Shown piece by piece: positions 1 to 12,685 of a stretch of 64,000 nt of DNA. The notes under the pieces were generated by a model. That model worked only from the letters and a program-made list of their open reading frames with translations, did not search any database and was not told the DNA's origin. The stretch's first letter is position 1, and each line of letters begins with the position of its first letter. The translations under genes were made by a program, and so were the position numbers. Source of the stretch: Psococerastis gibbosa (lineage: Eukaryota; Arthropoda; Insecta; Psocodea; Psocidae); assembly GCA_963971405.1 (NCBI GenBank), contig OZ020484.1, forward strand, positions 4,278,001 through 4,342,000. Reading direction: 5' to 3'.

Positions 1-29
1 ATTTCTTTGAGTTCAAGGCTTGCTTTCAA

Positions 30-125
30 CGGTCGAAGAGGATGTGGCAGGAGGCACCAGAAATTAAAAAAATATCCATGACGGGGCAGAATGTTCCATC
101 TCTCCAACATAGGTAGGCCTACTAT
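30..125. repeat. Dispersed repeat fragment, copy 1 of 3
   Basis: A stretch running from GAGGATGTGGCAGGAGGCAC to CATCTCTCCAACATAG recurs at 2500-2605 and 39020-39115 with the same order of blocks. It probably belongs to the same mobile family as the inverted-repeat element at 61222-61647, which shares the CCCATCTCTC-type end. Confidence 0.5.
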
Positions 126-477
126 GGTAGTCACAGAAAATATAAATAAAAAAGTATATAATCAAACCTAAAAACACAATAGCGGTTTTATTTATTTATT
201 TACATTTTTATTTCGATCTCTTTCCCGCCAGTTATTTTTTTTTAAATTTCTGGTGACACCGGCCGCGTCTTCTTCCCACCGAGTTACCAGAGACCACCTC
301 TCTCCTACAATGCTACTTTTGATTCTCCGAGAATTTTGAAGTATACAATTATCAGTTTCACTGTCGGTCTTTTCAGAGTGTATTAATTTAGCTACCTGTC
401 CAGATTATATTGCATATTCTGTTAAGGATAGTGCACGAGCTATGAAATCTGCACTTTTTTTCTTTTTCTTTAAAAAA
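126..477. other. Intron sequence, nothing recognised
   Basis: AT-rich DNA downstream of the last visible exon. A short TTTCTGGTGACACC segment near 245 is a faint inverted echo of the neighbouring repeat. I see no exon that would continue the gene in phase 1. Confidence 0.4.
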
Positions 478-640
478 AAGATTAATCGCATACAAACAAT
501 TTAATGAATGTATCCGATCGACCTCTTCAGTCGCCTCTGTAGGTTAGTACCCGTGTTGAGTTACGACACGTCTCCGATCCCATGGCTTGTAAAGACTCGC
601 ACAAGTGCAAGCACGTTACCACCTGGCCATCGAAGTCGAT
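478..640 (-). mobile_element. tRNA-headed SINE (family S4), nearly full length
   Basis: On the minus strand it begins with a head like GGTGGTAACGTGCTTGCAC (tRNA D-arm/A-box-like), then GGAGACGTGTCGTAACTC, and ends with a conserved tail through CATTAAATTGTTTGTATGCG and an A/T-rich 3' end. Other copies: 8196-8292, 43528-43925, 60000-60166, 61880-61992; the tail also occurs at 37318-37440 behind a LINE fragment. Confidence 0.65.
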
Positions 641-673
641 AGGCAAGGTACCTAATTATTGTTATAGTGTTAC

Positions 674-809
674 CTATATCGGTGTGCTGAGCCGTGGTCA
701 AAGTATTGCCATAGCGCCATTTCTCTTCCTTCTCCAACTCCTCGATTATTTCCCGCTCTTTTTTCATAATCTCGTCTTCTTCTGACGTCACACTCGCATT
801 TCCATATGG
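674..809 (-). CDS. LMO7-like gene, exon 10 (coiled coil); last exon in the window
   Basis: GTTGTGGCAG acceptor and ATAG/GTAACA donor: 45 codons plus one base. The peptide has an E/K-rich helix (KKEREIIEELEKEEKWRYG), a likely coiled coil. The donor is the weaker end, so the exact 3' boundary is less certain. The gene must continue left of position 1. Confidence 0.68.
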
Positions 810-3800
810 CTGCCACAACAGAAGAACACATTAGCTAGTTTTATATACGGTAACTAAGCGTAAATTAAGAGGCCTAGAGTTCAGCTACTGCAGGTTTACG
901 GTCTTTCCCAAGACACGTTTAGCTTTCTAGAAAAATTTATGCAGAATAAGCAGAGTCGTATTCTGTTATGAAAAAAACTGAACTCTATTGGGCCTACATC
1001 ACCAGACTTTTGTGAACAAATACATAAGATGTTTGGAAGTACGGTTTCAAGTAACGTAAAAGTATTTGTAATTATATTAACCTTAAAAAGTTCGAATTCC
1101 CGCCATATCCTACCTAGCCCTCCATTAAGCAGAAAGGAACAAAGTACTAGTAAAAAATAAATTACTAGTAACACTTAGCTGGGGTACAAGGCTTAAATGC
1201 GTACCGTACGCAAAAACGCACCACCAAAATAAGAAAAAAAATGGCTAAATGTTGACAGAAAATATAAGTAGAGATTGTATAGTATATTCGAGAACCTACC
1301 TCGCTGTTTTGTCTGCTGTGAGGGTTGGAGAGTTCATCTGGAGACACCGACTGCTTGGGCCAACACAGGTCGTCAGCGTGGCCTCTGTCCAATTCTACTC
1401 CTGAGTCCCTACTCTCCGCTGTCTCGTGGTTCGAATCTGTCTCTGAACAGATTGACTGACGGTATAAACTCTGGAAAAAAACTCATCTTATCAAATCCTA
1501 ATATTTAAAGCACCATAGATTTCATTTGGGCCCACATTTGATTTCGTCACACAATTTAATCCATTTTTTCAACCATATTAAATAGAAAAATTTATAGAAA
1601 TCACATCTCGATCATGTTGATTAACAGCGACTTACTTGATCCAAAAATATACTTTTGTCGAGTCGGTCGACTGCACTGATCCGATCGGTACCCTCTGTAG
1701 AGTCAGTCTCCGATGCGAAAGACTGCCGGTAAAGCTGCTGGTCTAGTCTCCGTTCCTCCTGCAGCAACGTCATCATATCCGGCGGAGGCGCACAGTCCAC
1801 CTCTGAAAAATTTTACAGAACACAGTTAGAACTTGTTTTCCAATATAGGTAATTGTAATACAAGGTAATTTGATGATTTTATGCTAAAGAGCCCGTTTAC
1901 AACAGGCGGTTGAGGGAGCGGGTCTGGCGTATAATAAGCATAAGAAAATCTTGTAGTTTTTTTATTTATATAGAACGTAGTCCCTTTTTAACATAAGTTT
2001 CACAAGGCATATAAGTAGGAAACACGGAAAGGCAAGCTTATCCTATATTTATTTTACTCTAGACCCGCGCCCACAGCCGCCTGCTACAAACAGGCCCAAA
2101 GTTCGACCTGTACAAACAGCTCACATAGTGTAAAGGCAGCTCAAACTCACCACGGTCAAGATAGGAGTCATCATTGGAGCCTTCGATGCCCAGAAAGTCC
2201 GACCTCTTCTTTCTGATTTCTTTCTTGATCCTCTTGGTGGAGTCCACCCGTCGAAGAGAGGTTTTCTTTGGAGGTAGCTCGGGGGCGTCTTCGTCACTCA
2301 GGTCCACAGGCGGAGGCGGGGGCTTTTCCTTCGGCGGCTCCGCACAGCTCGTCGGACTCAGAGGGAACGTCACTATTTCCCCAATGTGAGGCACCTGTTG
2401 CAAGCAAACCACAGTCAGTAGCTATTTTTAACAAATGTCAATTCTAAAAAAAGAGAAAAAAGCCTTGCTGCCACAACGGGATTTCTTGAAAGCTTTAAGG
2501 TCTTCAAAGTCGAAGAAGACGTGACAGATGGCACCAGAAATTCAATAAAATAATAACCTTGGTTGAAGCGAATGTTGCATCTCTCCTATATTGAACTCTA
2601 GCCAATCTAGGTAAACACGTAACGCAATAATTTCTATATCTATGGACTGAATGAGAGGTACGATGGGAAGCTTTTTTGTTGAATTATCTACAAAGGACAA
2701 TTTTCCCTTTAGACAGCAATCCAAAGAGAAATCACGTCAAAATCTAATGTTTTAATTGAGGCGTTAGGGCCAATATGATCGAATTGGTTGGGCACAAGAA
2801 TTTTCCTACAAGAAAGTTGTCCATTGTTCTTGATTCACCGCTGACTTTTACCTCGTTGGAAAGTGTTTTGAAAGCTAGAAACTTTGGACGCCATGGATAA
2901 CGTTACATTATAAGGAATCACAATACTAACCTCATTGGCAATTATGATGTTCTCATATAAAACTGGCGGCATTGAACCAATCTTTTGTCCAACATCAGTA
3001 GAGGACGTAACCAGAGGCACCTTCTCACTAATAACCGCTGAACTCACAAACGAGACTTCAGACAACGGCATTGTACTTTCTTCAAAGCTGACCGCATCAT
3101 CCACTTTATTATTAACTTCCTTTTGCAAATTGCTGTCAATTCTTATCACATCTACTTCTTTCTTCGGGGAATTTTCAATTTTGAGCACATTTGTTTCCGG
3201 TACTAATTTATCGTTGATAAATTCATCGAATCTTGTTACCGAATCATGATGTCTATGATCGTCATCGAATCTGATTCGATCTCTGTCTAATTGTGTTTCT
3301 TTGGGCCTTCTGGCTTCATCCATTCTCGTGTCGTCCTCTATGTCGTCTTCGAAATTGATTAGTGTTTCTTCGTCTGCTGCCATGGGTGGACACTCGCTCT
3401 CGTCCACGTCGTCATCTTCTGCTAAAACCTCGTCAATATTTTCGTCCGTGTATAAACTTGACTCTTCCATATCTATTCCACTCTCGCTAGTTTCAGCGCC
3501 CTGCAACGTTGAATAATATTTGAGATTAATCTATTTAAGTTAGTTCTTTTTGAAGGGAGCAATTATAATTGTAGTAAATAAAATTCTTCTTTTTGAATCC
3601 AGCTGACTTATCATCTCATAGCCTATGTAATTTCTCGTATAATTCATATAGGTTAAAGGAAAACCAAGTGTTTCACTCAATTTCATTATATTTCGTAGGC
3701 ACTTTTTGATGCCAAGCTACGTAGATTGGAAAGGCAAAAAGTACCTACAGATTAAAGAGAAAAGCTGTACAAGATGATTCATTCGAAATGCGATTTGAAA

Positions 3801-6800
3801 CTCACTGAATTTGAAGGGACCAAAAGGCCAAGTAACTTTTAACTTTAACATTAATTTAACAAGTAACTTTTTCGAATCAACACTAGGATAACTGGTTTTT
3901 ACCACCACTCTTCGCCTGAATTAATTAATAGCTTCCTACACAAATGGGCAAGGTCTATGTCAGCAACAGCAATAGGTTATTTGGCTGCGTGTCAAACTCC
4001 GAAAATAACTAGCCTAATTAGCAAGCCAAAGTGGTTTAAAGCGGCAGATGATAGGTTAATAAAGAGTACCTACTCTGGCTACTCACTATCTTGCGGTAAC
4101 TTGCGAGAAAACTCGGGTAAAATATAAATTAGTAAACAGTAAAAAATAAATTTTTGTGATTCTTGTACATTGTCTTTCAAATTCGTATTTTACCGCAGTT
4201 TTTCCACTTTACCACAGGATAGAGAGTATCCATAATAGACACAAGCCTTAATTTTTCCCCCAAGCCTTTTTCATAACGTTTTCTAGTACTGTCGTATAGG
4301 CCTTCGCCCTTCAGTAAACAAAGAGCAAACCACAGAGTACCAAGATGCAAGAACAAAACCCTGTAACCATCACTATTAAAAATTGGAACAGTAACTAAAA
4401 GCAATTTTTGGCTCTTTATGCACAGGTACGTTATCTATCTTATGACAAATTATCAACAAAACAAGCTTAGTTTACCCAGCACCACAATAACTAAGTACAC
4501 TCATGACTCAACACATGCCAAGTTCTAGGTACGTTCGGTCAAGGACACCAAGATCTCACGTACAGTCTACTGAAGTTTTTAAAGAACAATGATAACACAT
4601 TAGAGTGATTGCACTTATTAGGTAATAAACACAAAAAGAGTCCGACAAGGGTAGAAGGACTGTAAGGCCCAGTACATACGGAAGATTTAGCCTGACGCGA
4701 TTTGCCGACGCGTTTGAAATTGTAGCCATAAGGCTAGCAGAAGATTTCTTTGATTTCGCCAGCTGGCGTGAAGCCGACCGCACAAAACTAAACGAGTTTC
4801 CCCCTAGACATTCCCCAGAACACACGTCAACGTCACAAAACCTTCGGAAAGCCGTTCAGAAATTAACTTTTCTATGAAGCAACCCATTACCAGCCGATTT
4901 GTTCCCATGATGTATTTCTCAGCTTCTCACGTCCGCGTGTACCGGGCCCAAAAAATTTTTTCCCGTTGTATTACAGCAATGTAACCTATTTCACATAGAA
5001 ATCCAAGATGCCAGCTATACCCATAGATAAATGACATCAAAACCCATATAAGTTATTGATTGATTGGTCGCATGCATTTTCATATAAGAAAGAGGTCTAC
5101 TTGAAGCACAAATTCTGGAAACAGGTAAAGACCTTTTTCAGGGTTTAGGATAGCCCATTTCAGACTAATTAAGGATTACATTACATACTTAAGGGATAAA
5201 TTTCAAAATATTTTGTAAGCCTGTAAATGGTCGTGTATTTTGGAAGTGGTCTAATGGTGGTGAGTAGGTAGTCGGATTCATAGAAAAATTCAGACTTTCG
5301 CAGAAAATCCCGATAAAGAACATTAAACAGATTTTATAGAATCTTAGTAGGTACAGTAAATCTGTATAAATACAGATTGCAATGGCAAATTTGCCATTGC
5401 ATTGCATTTATTATGAATTTTTCATATCTTTCAGGTTGTGGAACGATAAATTAATTAAATAATTAGCCTATTAAAAGAAATACACGACCATTCCTAGTTA
5501 CAATTAATTTAAAATCTCTCCTTTAAAGTTTTCAAAACTTATCAGCTCAGGCCTACAACAGTATACCCACTAAGCTAGCATGGCAAGCGACTCTGTACTG
5601 TTATCGATAATAAACTCAGTAAGATAGTAACGAGCCCATAGGCGAAAAAGCGTACCGTCTGGTATTCATCGTACAAAAGGAAGAAATCGCTATAAGACTG
5701 AATATGCCAACTGTTATGAGAGCTGAAAGCAAGGAAAGTCACAACAAAAAGCTTCGTCTTTAATTGCTAAGTTACCTGATTAAATTGGTTGAAAGATGAC
5801 ACACAACGATCTGCTTTTATCTGGATAACAACGTGGCGCTTATCAGATCAATAAGTTCCACTCCCCCACCACAAAAATTACATAGGATTATATCGCCTTA
5901 TCGGGCAGTGCGAATCTTTAAGACATGCTATATATTGGAGGCTTAATGTTGTCTACGAGAAATTTAAAGTCTGTAGTCTGGCCTACTTGGACAATTCCTT
6001 ATGTACGAATTTGTGAGGCTGGGGGTTACGAGATAGCCTAAATTATATAACTCATTTATGTATCATATATAGTACTTATATCATGAATACGACATTGATA
6101 CAGATTAGGTAGGTAGTTTAATAAACCCATGCTCTACTCTATCATACATGCACATAGGCTAAAATAAAATGTAGCAATATCACATAAATTTTGACGGACA
6201 ACATCCCGGACCATGGACAAGGGACAGACGTGCAACGGTTAGGGCGAGGATCTCATCCATACCTTTACAGAGCTCGAAGCTTTCACAATGTGGCGCGGCG
6301 CAGCCACGGGCGCTTCGAAATCATCTTCCACAATGGCGCTCAGATCACCTTTAACAACTTCAGGTAGGGGACCGTCTTCGAACAAGACATCCAAATCACC
6401 AGGTGACTTTACAGGGCTTAATACCTGCCGAGGGGGTGCCGTTATTATAGGGGTTAGTTTTCGGACTCGAATTTGCGGCTTCTTAATGCCAGATCGTCGA
6501 GTTTTGGAAACCTTAGTAGGAAGTCGCGAAGGTGTGGGTAGCTTGGAAGGAGTCTTTGCTACCTCATCGTCTTCCATTATAGTTTCTGTGATAGTATTCT
6601 CGATGATTATAGGTCCTGAGTTGTCTGAGACAACTGTGGTCTTTTCAAGAGTGGTCAGTGTCTCAGCCTCATCTACTACAAATTCAGAAACTTCAGTTAC
6701 TGTCGTGATTTCTTCTTTGGAATTCGAGGCGCTAAGTGTTGCTTCCAAATCTTTAGAATTTCCTTTCATTATTGGCACATTATTATCAGTTTGGAGGTCT

Positions 6801-9800
6801 TCATTGATTATTGTGCTGTTCAATGGACCATCCCTTCTTTCAATCTCAATTTCTCCTTCTTTTGGCACGTTATTAAACTCAGTAAGCATTACTTCTTGGT
6901 TACTATGAACCGAGGCTATAGCTTCAGCTTTTCCAATCTCAACATTTTCAACGTTTATTTTTGGTACATTATTGCAGTCGATTTCATCAATAGAGCAGTC
7001 TCCATCCCCCTCCTTTGTGCCTTTGGCTACAACTTCTGCCACAACTTCCACAGTTTCAGTCGAAATGCCTATTTCTTTTTCATCAACAGGAACAGTAACC
7101 TGAGGAGCCACCCCAATGATTTCTTCTGCTGCAATTTCCACAGTCTCAGTCGAAATGCCTACTTCCGTTTCATCAACGGGAACAGTAACCCGAGTAGCCA
7201 CATCATCAATAAGTTCCGAAGGAATTTCCCCTATTTCAGAATCATGCCCTTCGCTACACCCCTCCACCACCGTTTCAATGTTAGTTTCCCTACCATCTAC
7301 CACCGTGTTAGTTTCCGAATCAGTAACCCCAACAGCCACCCCACCTACACTTACAAGGGGTGAGGAAACTTCTCGATCGCTCATTGCCGGACTAAGCAAC
7401 AACTTCTGCCCGAAATCCTCATCAGAACTGCTACCACAATTCGTACTATCCTTCAATCCCTGCTGGTGTTTCTCCAACGACGAAAGACGTTTTTTGATCG
7501 ATAAAACATGAGGAATTTCTTCCTCTGTCACGCCACGACTCGGAGAAGTAGTGTCAATCTTTTGCTTTTCAAGACTTGACAACCTGTCTTTGATTGTAAC
7601 GACTACTTCTTCTTGGGGACGATTGGAAGACTTAACGGTAGGTTCGGCGTTGCGTTCGAGAGAGGAGAGCCGTTCCCGGACTATCTTGGCGCCGCCGAGA
7701 TCACGTGCTACACGTTCAGCCGAAGGTGACATGCTATCTGCTGACACAACCACTTCAAACAGTGACCGTCTCTTGTGAATGTCAACTTTGGGCAAATTGA
7801 CGTCGGTAACAGAGTTGCTGCGCAGCCTGACTTGTTCAAGCTCGTTGAGTTTCTCGCCGATGCGCGCTCCCGTTTCTTTCTTTGGCGGACTGACCCGTTT
7901 GGCTTTGACGTTCTTCTCCGCGTACGACTTGTAGCCCTGGATGGCTCTCTCATAGGTGTATTCTTCCGCTTCTGGAGTCGTGTTCCCATGCCCGTTGGTT
8001 CCATTTTTATTCGAGTACTCGGTTTTGTTGTCGTTGGCATCAGTATTTGTGTTTTGTGAGTCATTATCCTGAAACAATTAAATTAGAATTGATGGAGGGA
8101 AGTGACTCAATATTGTCGTTTAATGCGAGTTTATCTAATAGTTTTATTTACTTTATAGACCGAGAAAATAAACCTGTTTTCTTGATATTTTTTTTTTTTT
8201 TTTTGAAAGGTTAATCGGGAACAAACAATTAAATGAATGTATCCGATTAACCTCTTCAATCGCCTCACTAAGTAACCTAATAGGTACTTGCTAAGGATAG
8301 TAGTAATAATTATCAAAGTCAAAATCTAACCGTACTATGGGCCACGGATTAAATATTTCTACCAAATCGGACCTCTCAAAGTTCAAGCTAGGTTCTAGAA
8401 TATTATGGTGCAAGTGGCTCTCCACGAAGCTCTCTCTTTTTATAGCAGGTAGTTATCGGTCAATATGCCTAGTTGAAGATAACGAAACCGTTTGTTCATT
8501 CCAATACTTTAATTCACATACAATCATGAAACCGAAGAAACATGTTAACTTCAATTTCTCTACTGTTTATACACTTATTAGATTAATTATTCAATGTTAC
8601 ATTGGAACATGCCGTTCAGCATTCCCTACCGCGAGAGATTTCTAAGGGTGGTTGGAACCGACTACATGCAGAAAATCAAACCAGTACCGGAGGTGGGCAC
8701 CAAATTGGCATCTTTTGCACCTTGCAGCAGCTACTGAGCATAACGACAAGGTTGTCTGTCGGTTGAAACTGCTGAGAAACCCTTTCTCCCTAAAGTTCCT
8801 ATTTGGGATTGCAACTACGTTGGAAATAGAAGCAGACTAGCCCACAATAGAAAGCACTCACGAGGATTAAAAAAAAATAAAAACATTTAAAAAAAAATGA
8901 AGGTGGCGGCTATCTGTGGAGAACATAAAATGATACTATTGCCATCGAAGAAAAACCACCAGACGTAAGCTAAGGAAATTGTCAATGAAAGTGTCGTGGG
9001 GAGACAAAGGCGGCCATTGTCTCGTAATTGCCAGCGGCGGATTTGCATGTAAATGGCAAGACGTGCTAATAGACTGCACCGATTGCTATTTGCATCTCAA
9101 TTACATTAATAAAAATACATTATGCATCATAATCGAGACCTCCCGCCTGGTTATTCGAAGACAACTTTTTTTTACCGACAAAGAAGAAAGCAAATTGTAA
9201 TTTTTAAATAAATATAAATGAAAAGTATTTTTTTCCTTCTTACAAGACAACAAAAAATGAATATCATACCCTACCCCAATTAATTATCCCATGGGACTAG
9301 TAGTAGTAGTAGTAGTGTTCGTCGGGTTAATAACGACTTAGGCCTCATATTTGGGCCCATAGAGCGACCCCGACTTGACTGTCCTACGCCAGCCCATAGG
9401 ACAGTGGACCTCATGATTATAGTGGATTCCGAACCACTTGGAAAACAGAGTGAAGTCACACGATTAGTTCGGAGGTGACCAGGACAAGTCCTACCATGTT
9501 TCCCTACCGACACCCATGGGACTAGAGCCGGGGTTCCTAAACTTTTTTGTCCGTGGACCACTAGATTATTTTATGATTTTCCTTGGACCACTATAGCTGA
9601 GACAGGAAAATCGACAAATTCTAGGTGCCTACAATTACATATGCAAGCATATAATATTTTTGATTAAATCTTTAGGATTATCGGTTGGATCTTATAGTTC
9701 AGTGCCAAGGCTTACTGTATTTTACTAGTGTACTTCAAATTTCCAATATCTCAGCTGATTGATTTTCTTATTTCATGTACCACAGGTTGGGAACCCCAGG

Positions 9801-12629
9801 ACTAGACCAAGAGGTACTGCTAATTGGCCAGAAGTAGAATGGACAGAAGTGGAAAGGGCAGAACTGGAATTGACAGACGTGGAATGGACAGGGTGGAGCG
9901 GACATGATACAGCGGAGAAGGCTCACGCATCACATCTGGGTAACTGGAGCAGATCACAGATAATGATGATTGACGAAGCAGTAGAATCCGGGATGGTAGT
10001 TCTGAAAGCGTACTTCCAAACGTTTCGTCAACATCTGCGGTCGACATCTTCAGCAGAACTGCGAAGACTTGTAAGATTGTATCTCGGAGGCTCCGCAGCA
10101 ACTATATTTTATAATGAGGATTTCCAATCAATCACATGATAGAACTTAATAACTTACGGAATTGTCGGGGACAAAGCCACTGTCGTTATCGTTAGTGTTG
10201 GCTGGCGTGGAAATGCCCAGGTCGGTCAGGTCATCGGGGTCATCAGCGGGATACACCAGCAGACTCGATTTTCTCGGGCCAATCCCCTTTTGAGTCCTAA
10301 AATTAAAAAAATTAAAAAAAATCAATTAACAAAACTAAAAAAAAATGTAGGAGTCGACTCAACTTTTATGTGGTAATTGACATTTTAAACTGCTTGCTCT
10401 GCGGTATATAGTAATAATTGGTCACTACTAATTTCTCTCTCCAACTACTAATATGTTAATAATAATTGTAAGAGTGGGCCAATATGGAAAATAAAGATAA
10501 TTTTCTTGCTTTCTTTCTTACTAATAAGTGATGGTAGTGATAATTATGTTTCTGATAAGCCGCAAATACGTTGCATATCAAGATGAGTTGCAACTTGTAG
10601 CATTGTGATACCACAAGCAATAATATTTAGTATAGTAAAGTAATATCTGTATTACATGAAAAAGTAAACAATGTTGCTTTTAGTAGTTCAAGAGGGGCAC
10701 CATTAGGATTGTCCCGTGATGGGCCCCATTATTAGACAACTGGGGCGACAAATCACATTAAAATATCCATCGTATCGTAGTATCGATGAGCGATAAATAA
10801 ATGAGACGTCATAAAATAGAAAAAAGTTATTACACATTTTGAACAAGATTTCTAAAAAAATATCGTTCACTGAGGATGTCGGATGAAACGAGTTCCAAAA
10901 CTGTGCCCAGTTGGGGTTAGGCTGCTACTGCATACATCAAACAGGAGATAAACATTTTTTATACTTTAGGACTTCTCATTTATGGGTCTACGGAATTCCA
11001 ATACCGGTACATTAAAAAAGGACTGCGGGGGTGTCCAATTGTCTTGAAAAGTATCGGTAAGGAATACTGCAGCATTTATTACAAAGACTTTCTAGTGATT
11101 GTGTGAACCACCCTTATAGATGTCATGTGTAAGCATGGGCGTACCTTTCTTCCATCATCTCGGTGAGCGTCTTGCCCCTCCGCCTGTTCCGCTCGTGCTC
11201 TTCTAACTCGAGCTTTTTGACTTCCACCACCCTGTCGATTATGTGTTCTTGCCGTTTTCTTCGACTGCATTTCCAGTTGTCTAAATTCTTGAAAAAAAAA
11301 AAAAAAAGATAAAATAAAACAGAATGCAGGCCGTAGGTATATGATTTTAACTGCTGGGTATTTAATATGAAAAAAACATTCGCCTTCTTAACAAATGGAT
11401 TAAAACTGTGGGACCTTTTTAGGCATTGATATGACCACATCTCGCCATATTATGACAGTCTATTCCTTTATTTTCTGATTTTGTATAAGTCTTGTAGGGA
11501 TATATACGATTACACTCGTACATATCTCTTCTATAGAGTATATAGGAGAGATATGGGACATGGGGCCGCCAAGGAATCTCAATTTTAACACTAAATTGAC
11601 TTGAAGCTGAAGAGGCAAACTCCTTATTAAGACATTATATCCGAGCCAGACTCCAGAGTATCAAGACAACCTGAATCGAGCTCACGATCGATTTGCCTTA
11701 CCGGTAAGGTTTTTTCTTGATACTCAGGTGACTTCACAATGTCGATATTTACTTACTTAGCGGGTTCGTGCCTAGAACACGTTGATCCAATTCCAAAACA
11801 TTGCGGTCTGGATAGAAACAATGTCGGTGTTATCGAGTTATCCCTAGTGAAGTGTGTTAACTTAACACTCGTGGGTCGTGGAACCCGATAACCAAGCTGA
11901 ACAGCGTGTTATCCGAAACGCACTTCTGACTGTTCTGAGTTGGTTAAGTGTTACCTGTGTTATTTAGGAAGCGCTGCGATCGATAGTGCATGGTTTGACT
12001 GCCGCCATATTTGTTTATGTCTGTTGATTTGACACACGCTTAAAATATTGTAATACTTAAATTTACTTTTATTATGAATTATCTCACAAGCAATTACCGT
12101 AAATACTTTAAAATATAATAACATTAATAACCAAAATGAACAAAAAATATAAAAAAATGTGGCAATAGAATTGAGTTTTGCCACTTTCTCTAAGCCCGTG
12201 CCACGAACGTCCTGACTACTACCACGTTGCTTATTCTGTTAAATTTTTCGATTTTTAGCATAATCATAATACGGAATACCCCGAATACCACACCCCGAGG
12301 TCCGCTCAAGAATACTAAAGCCTCTCCATATGTCTTCGAATTATGGTAAATTGGTAATTGATAACTTTAAGAAGAGTACTTACTGACTGCCAATCTTCAG
12401 ACTCTTCCTTGACCGTTTTCTCGACCTTCTTGATTTCCTCAACCTTCTTAATCTGCTCCTGCGCCGCCTTGTACAGATCGCACGGGCCTACCTTGATGAA
12501 CTGCAGAGGGTTCGCTGCCGGCTTGGACGCAGTCGTCTTGATGGTTCGAGTGGGGATGAGCTCCGTGCCATCCTGCATAAAAAGGAATCACTCTTAGCAT
12601 AATAATAATAATAATAATAATAAGAAGAA

Positions 12630-12685
<56 letters not shown>

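Noticed and set aside
2174..2389. Plus-strand peptide gene over exon 7
   Set aside because: Antisense of a proline-rich exon; glycine/serine runs are the mirror of CCN repeats.
6288..7511. Long plus-strand open frames
   Set aside because: They are antisense to the 602-codon exon, with low-complexity serine/threonine translations typical of shadows.
11281..11287. Alternative acceptor TTTAG for exon 3
   Set aside because: It would shift the frame relative to exon 2 and drop the conserved N-L-D residues; CAAG six bases upstream keeps phase.
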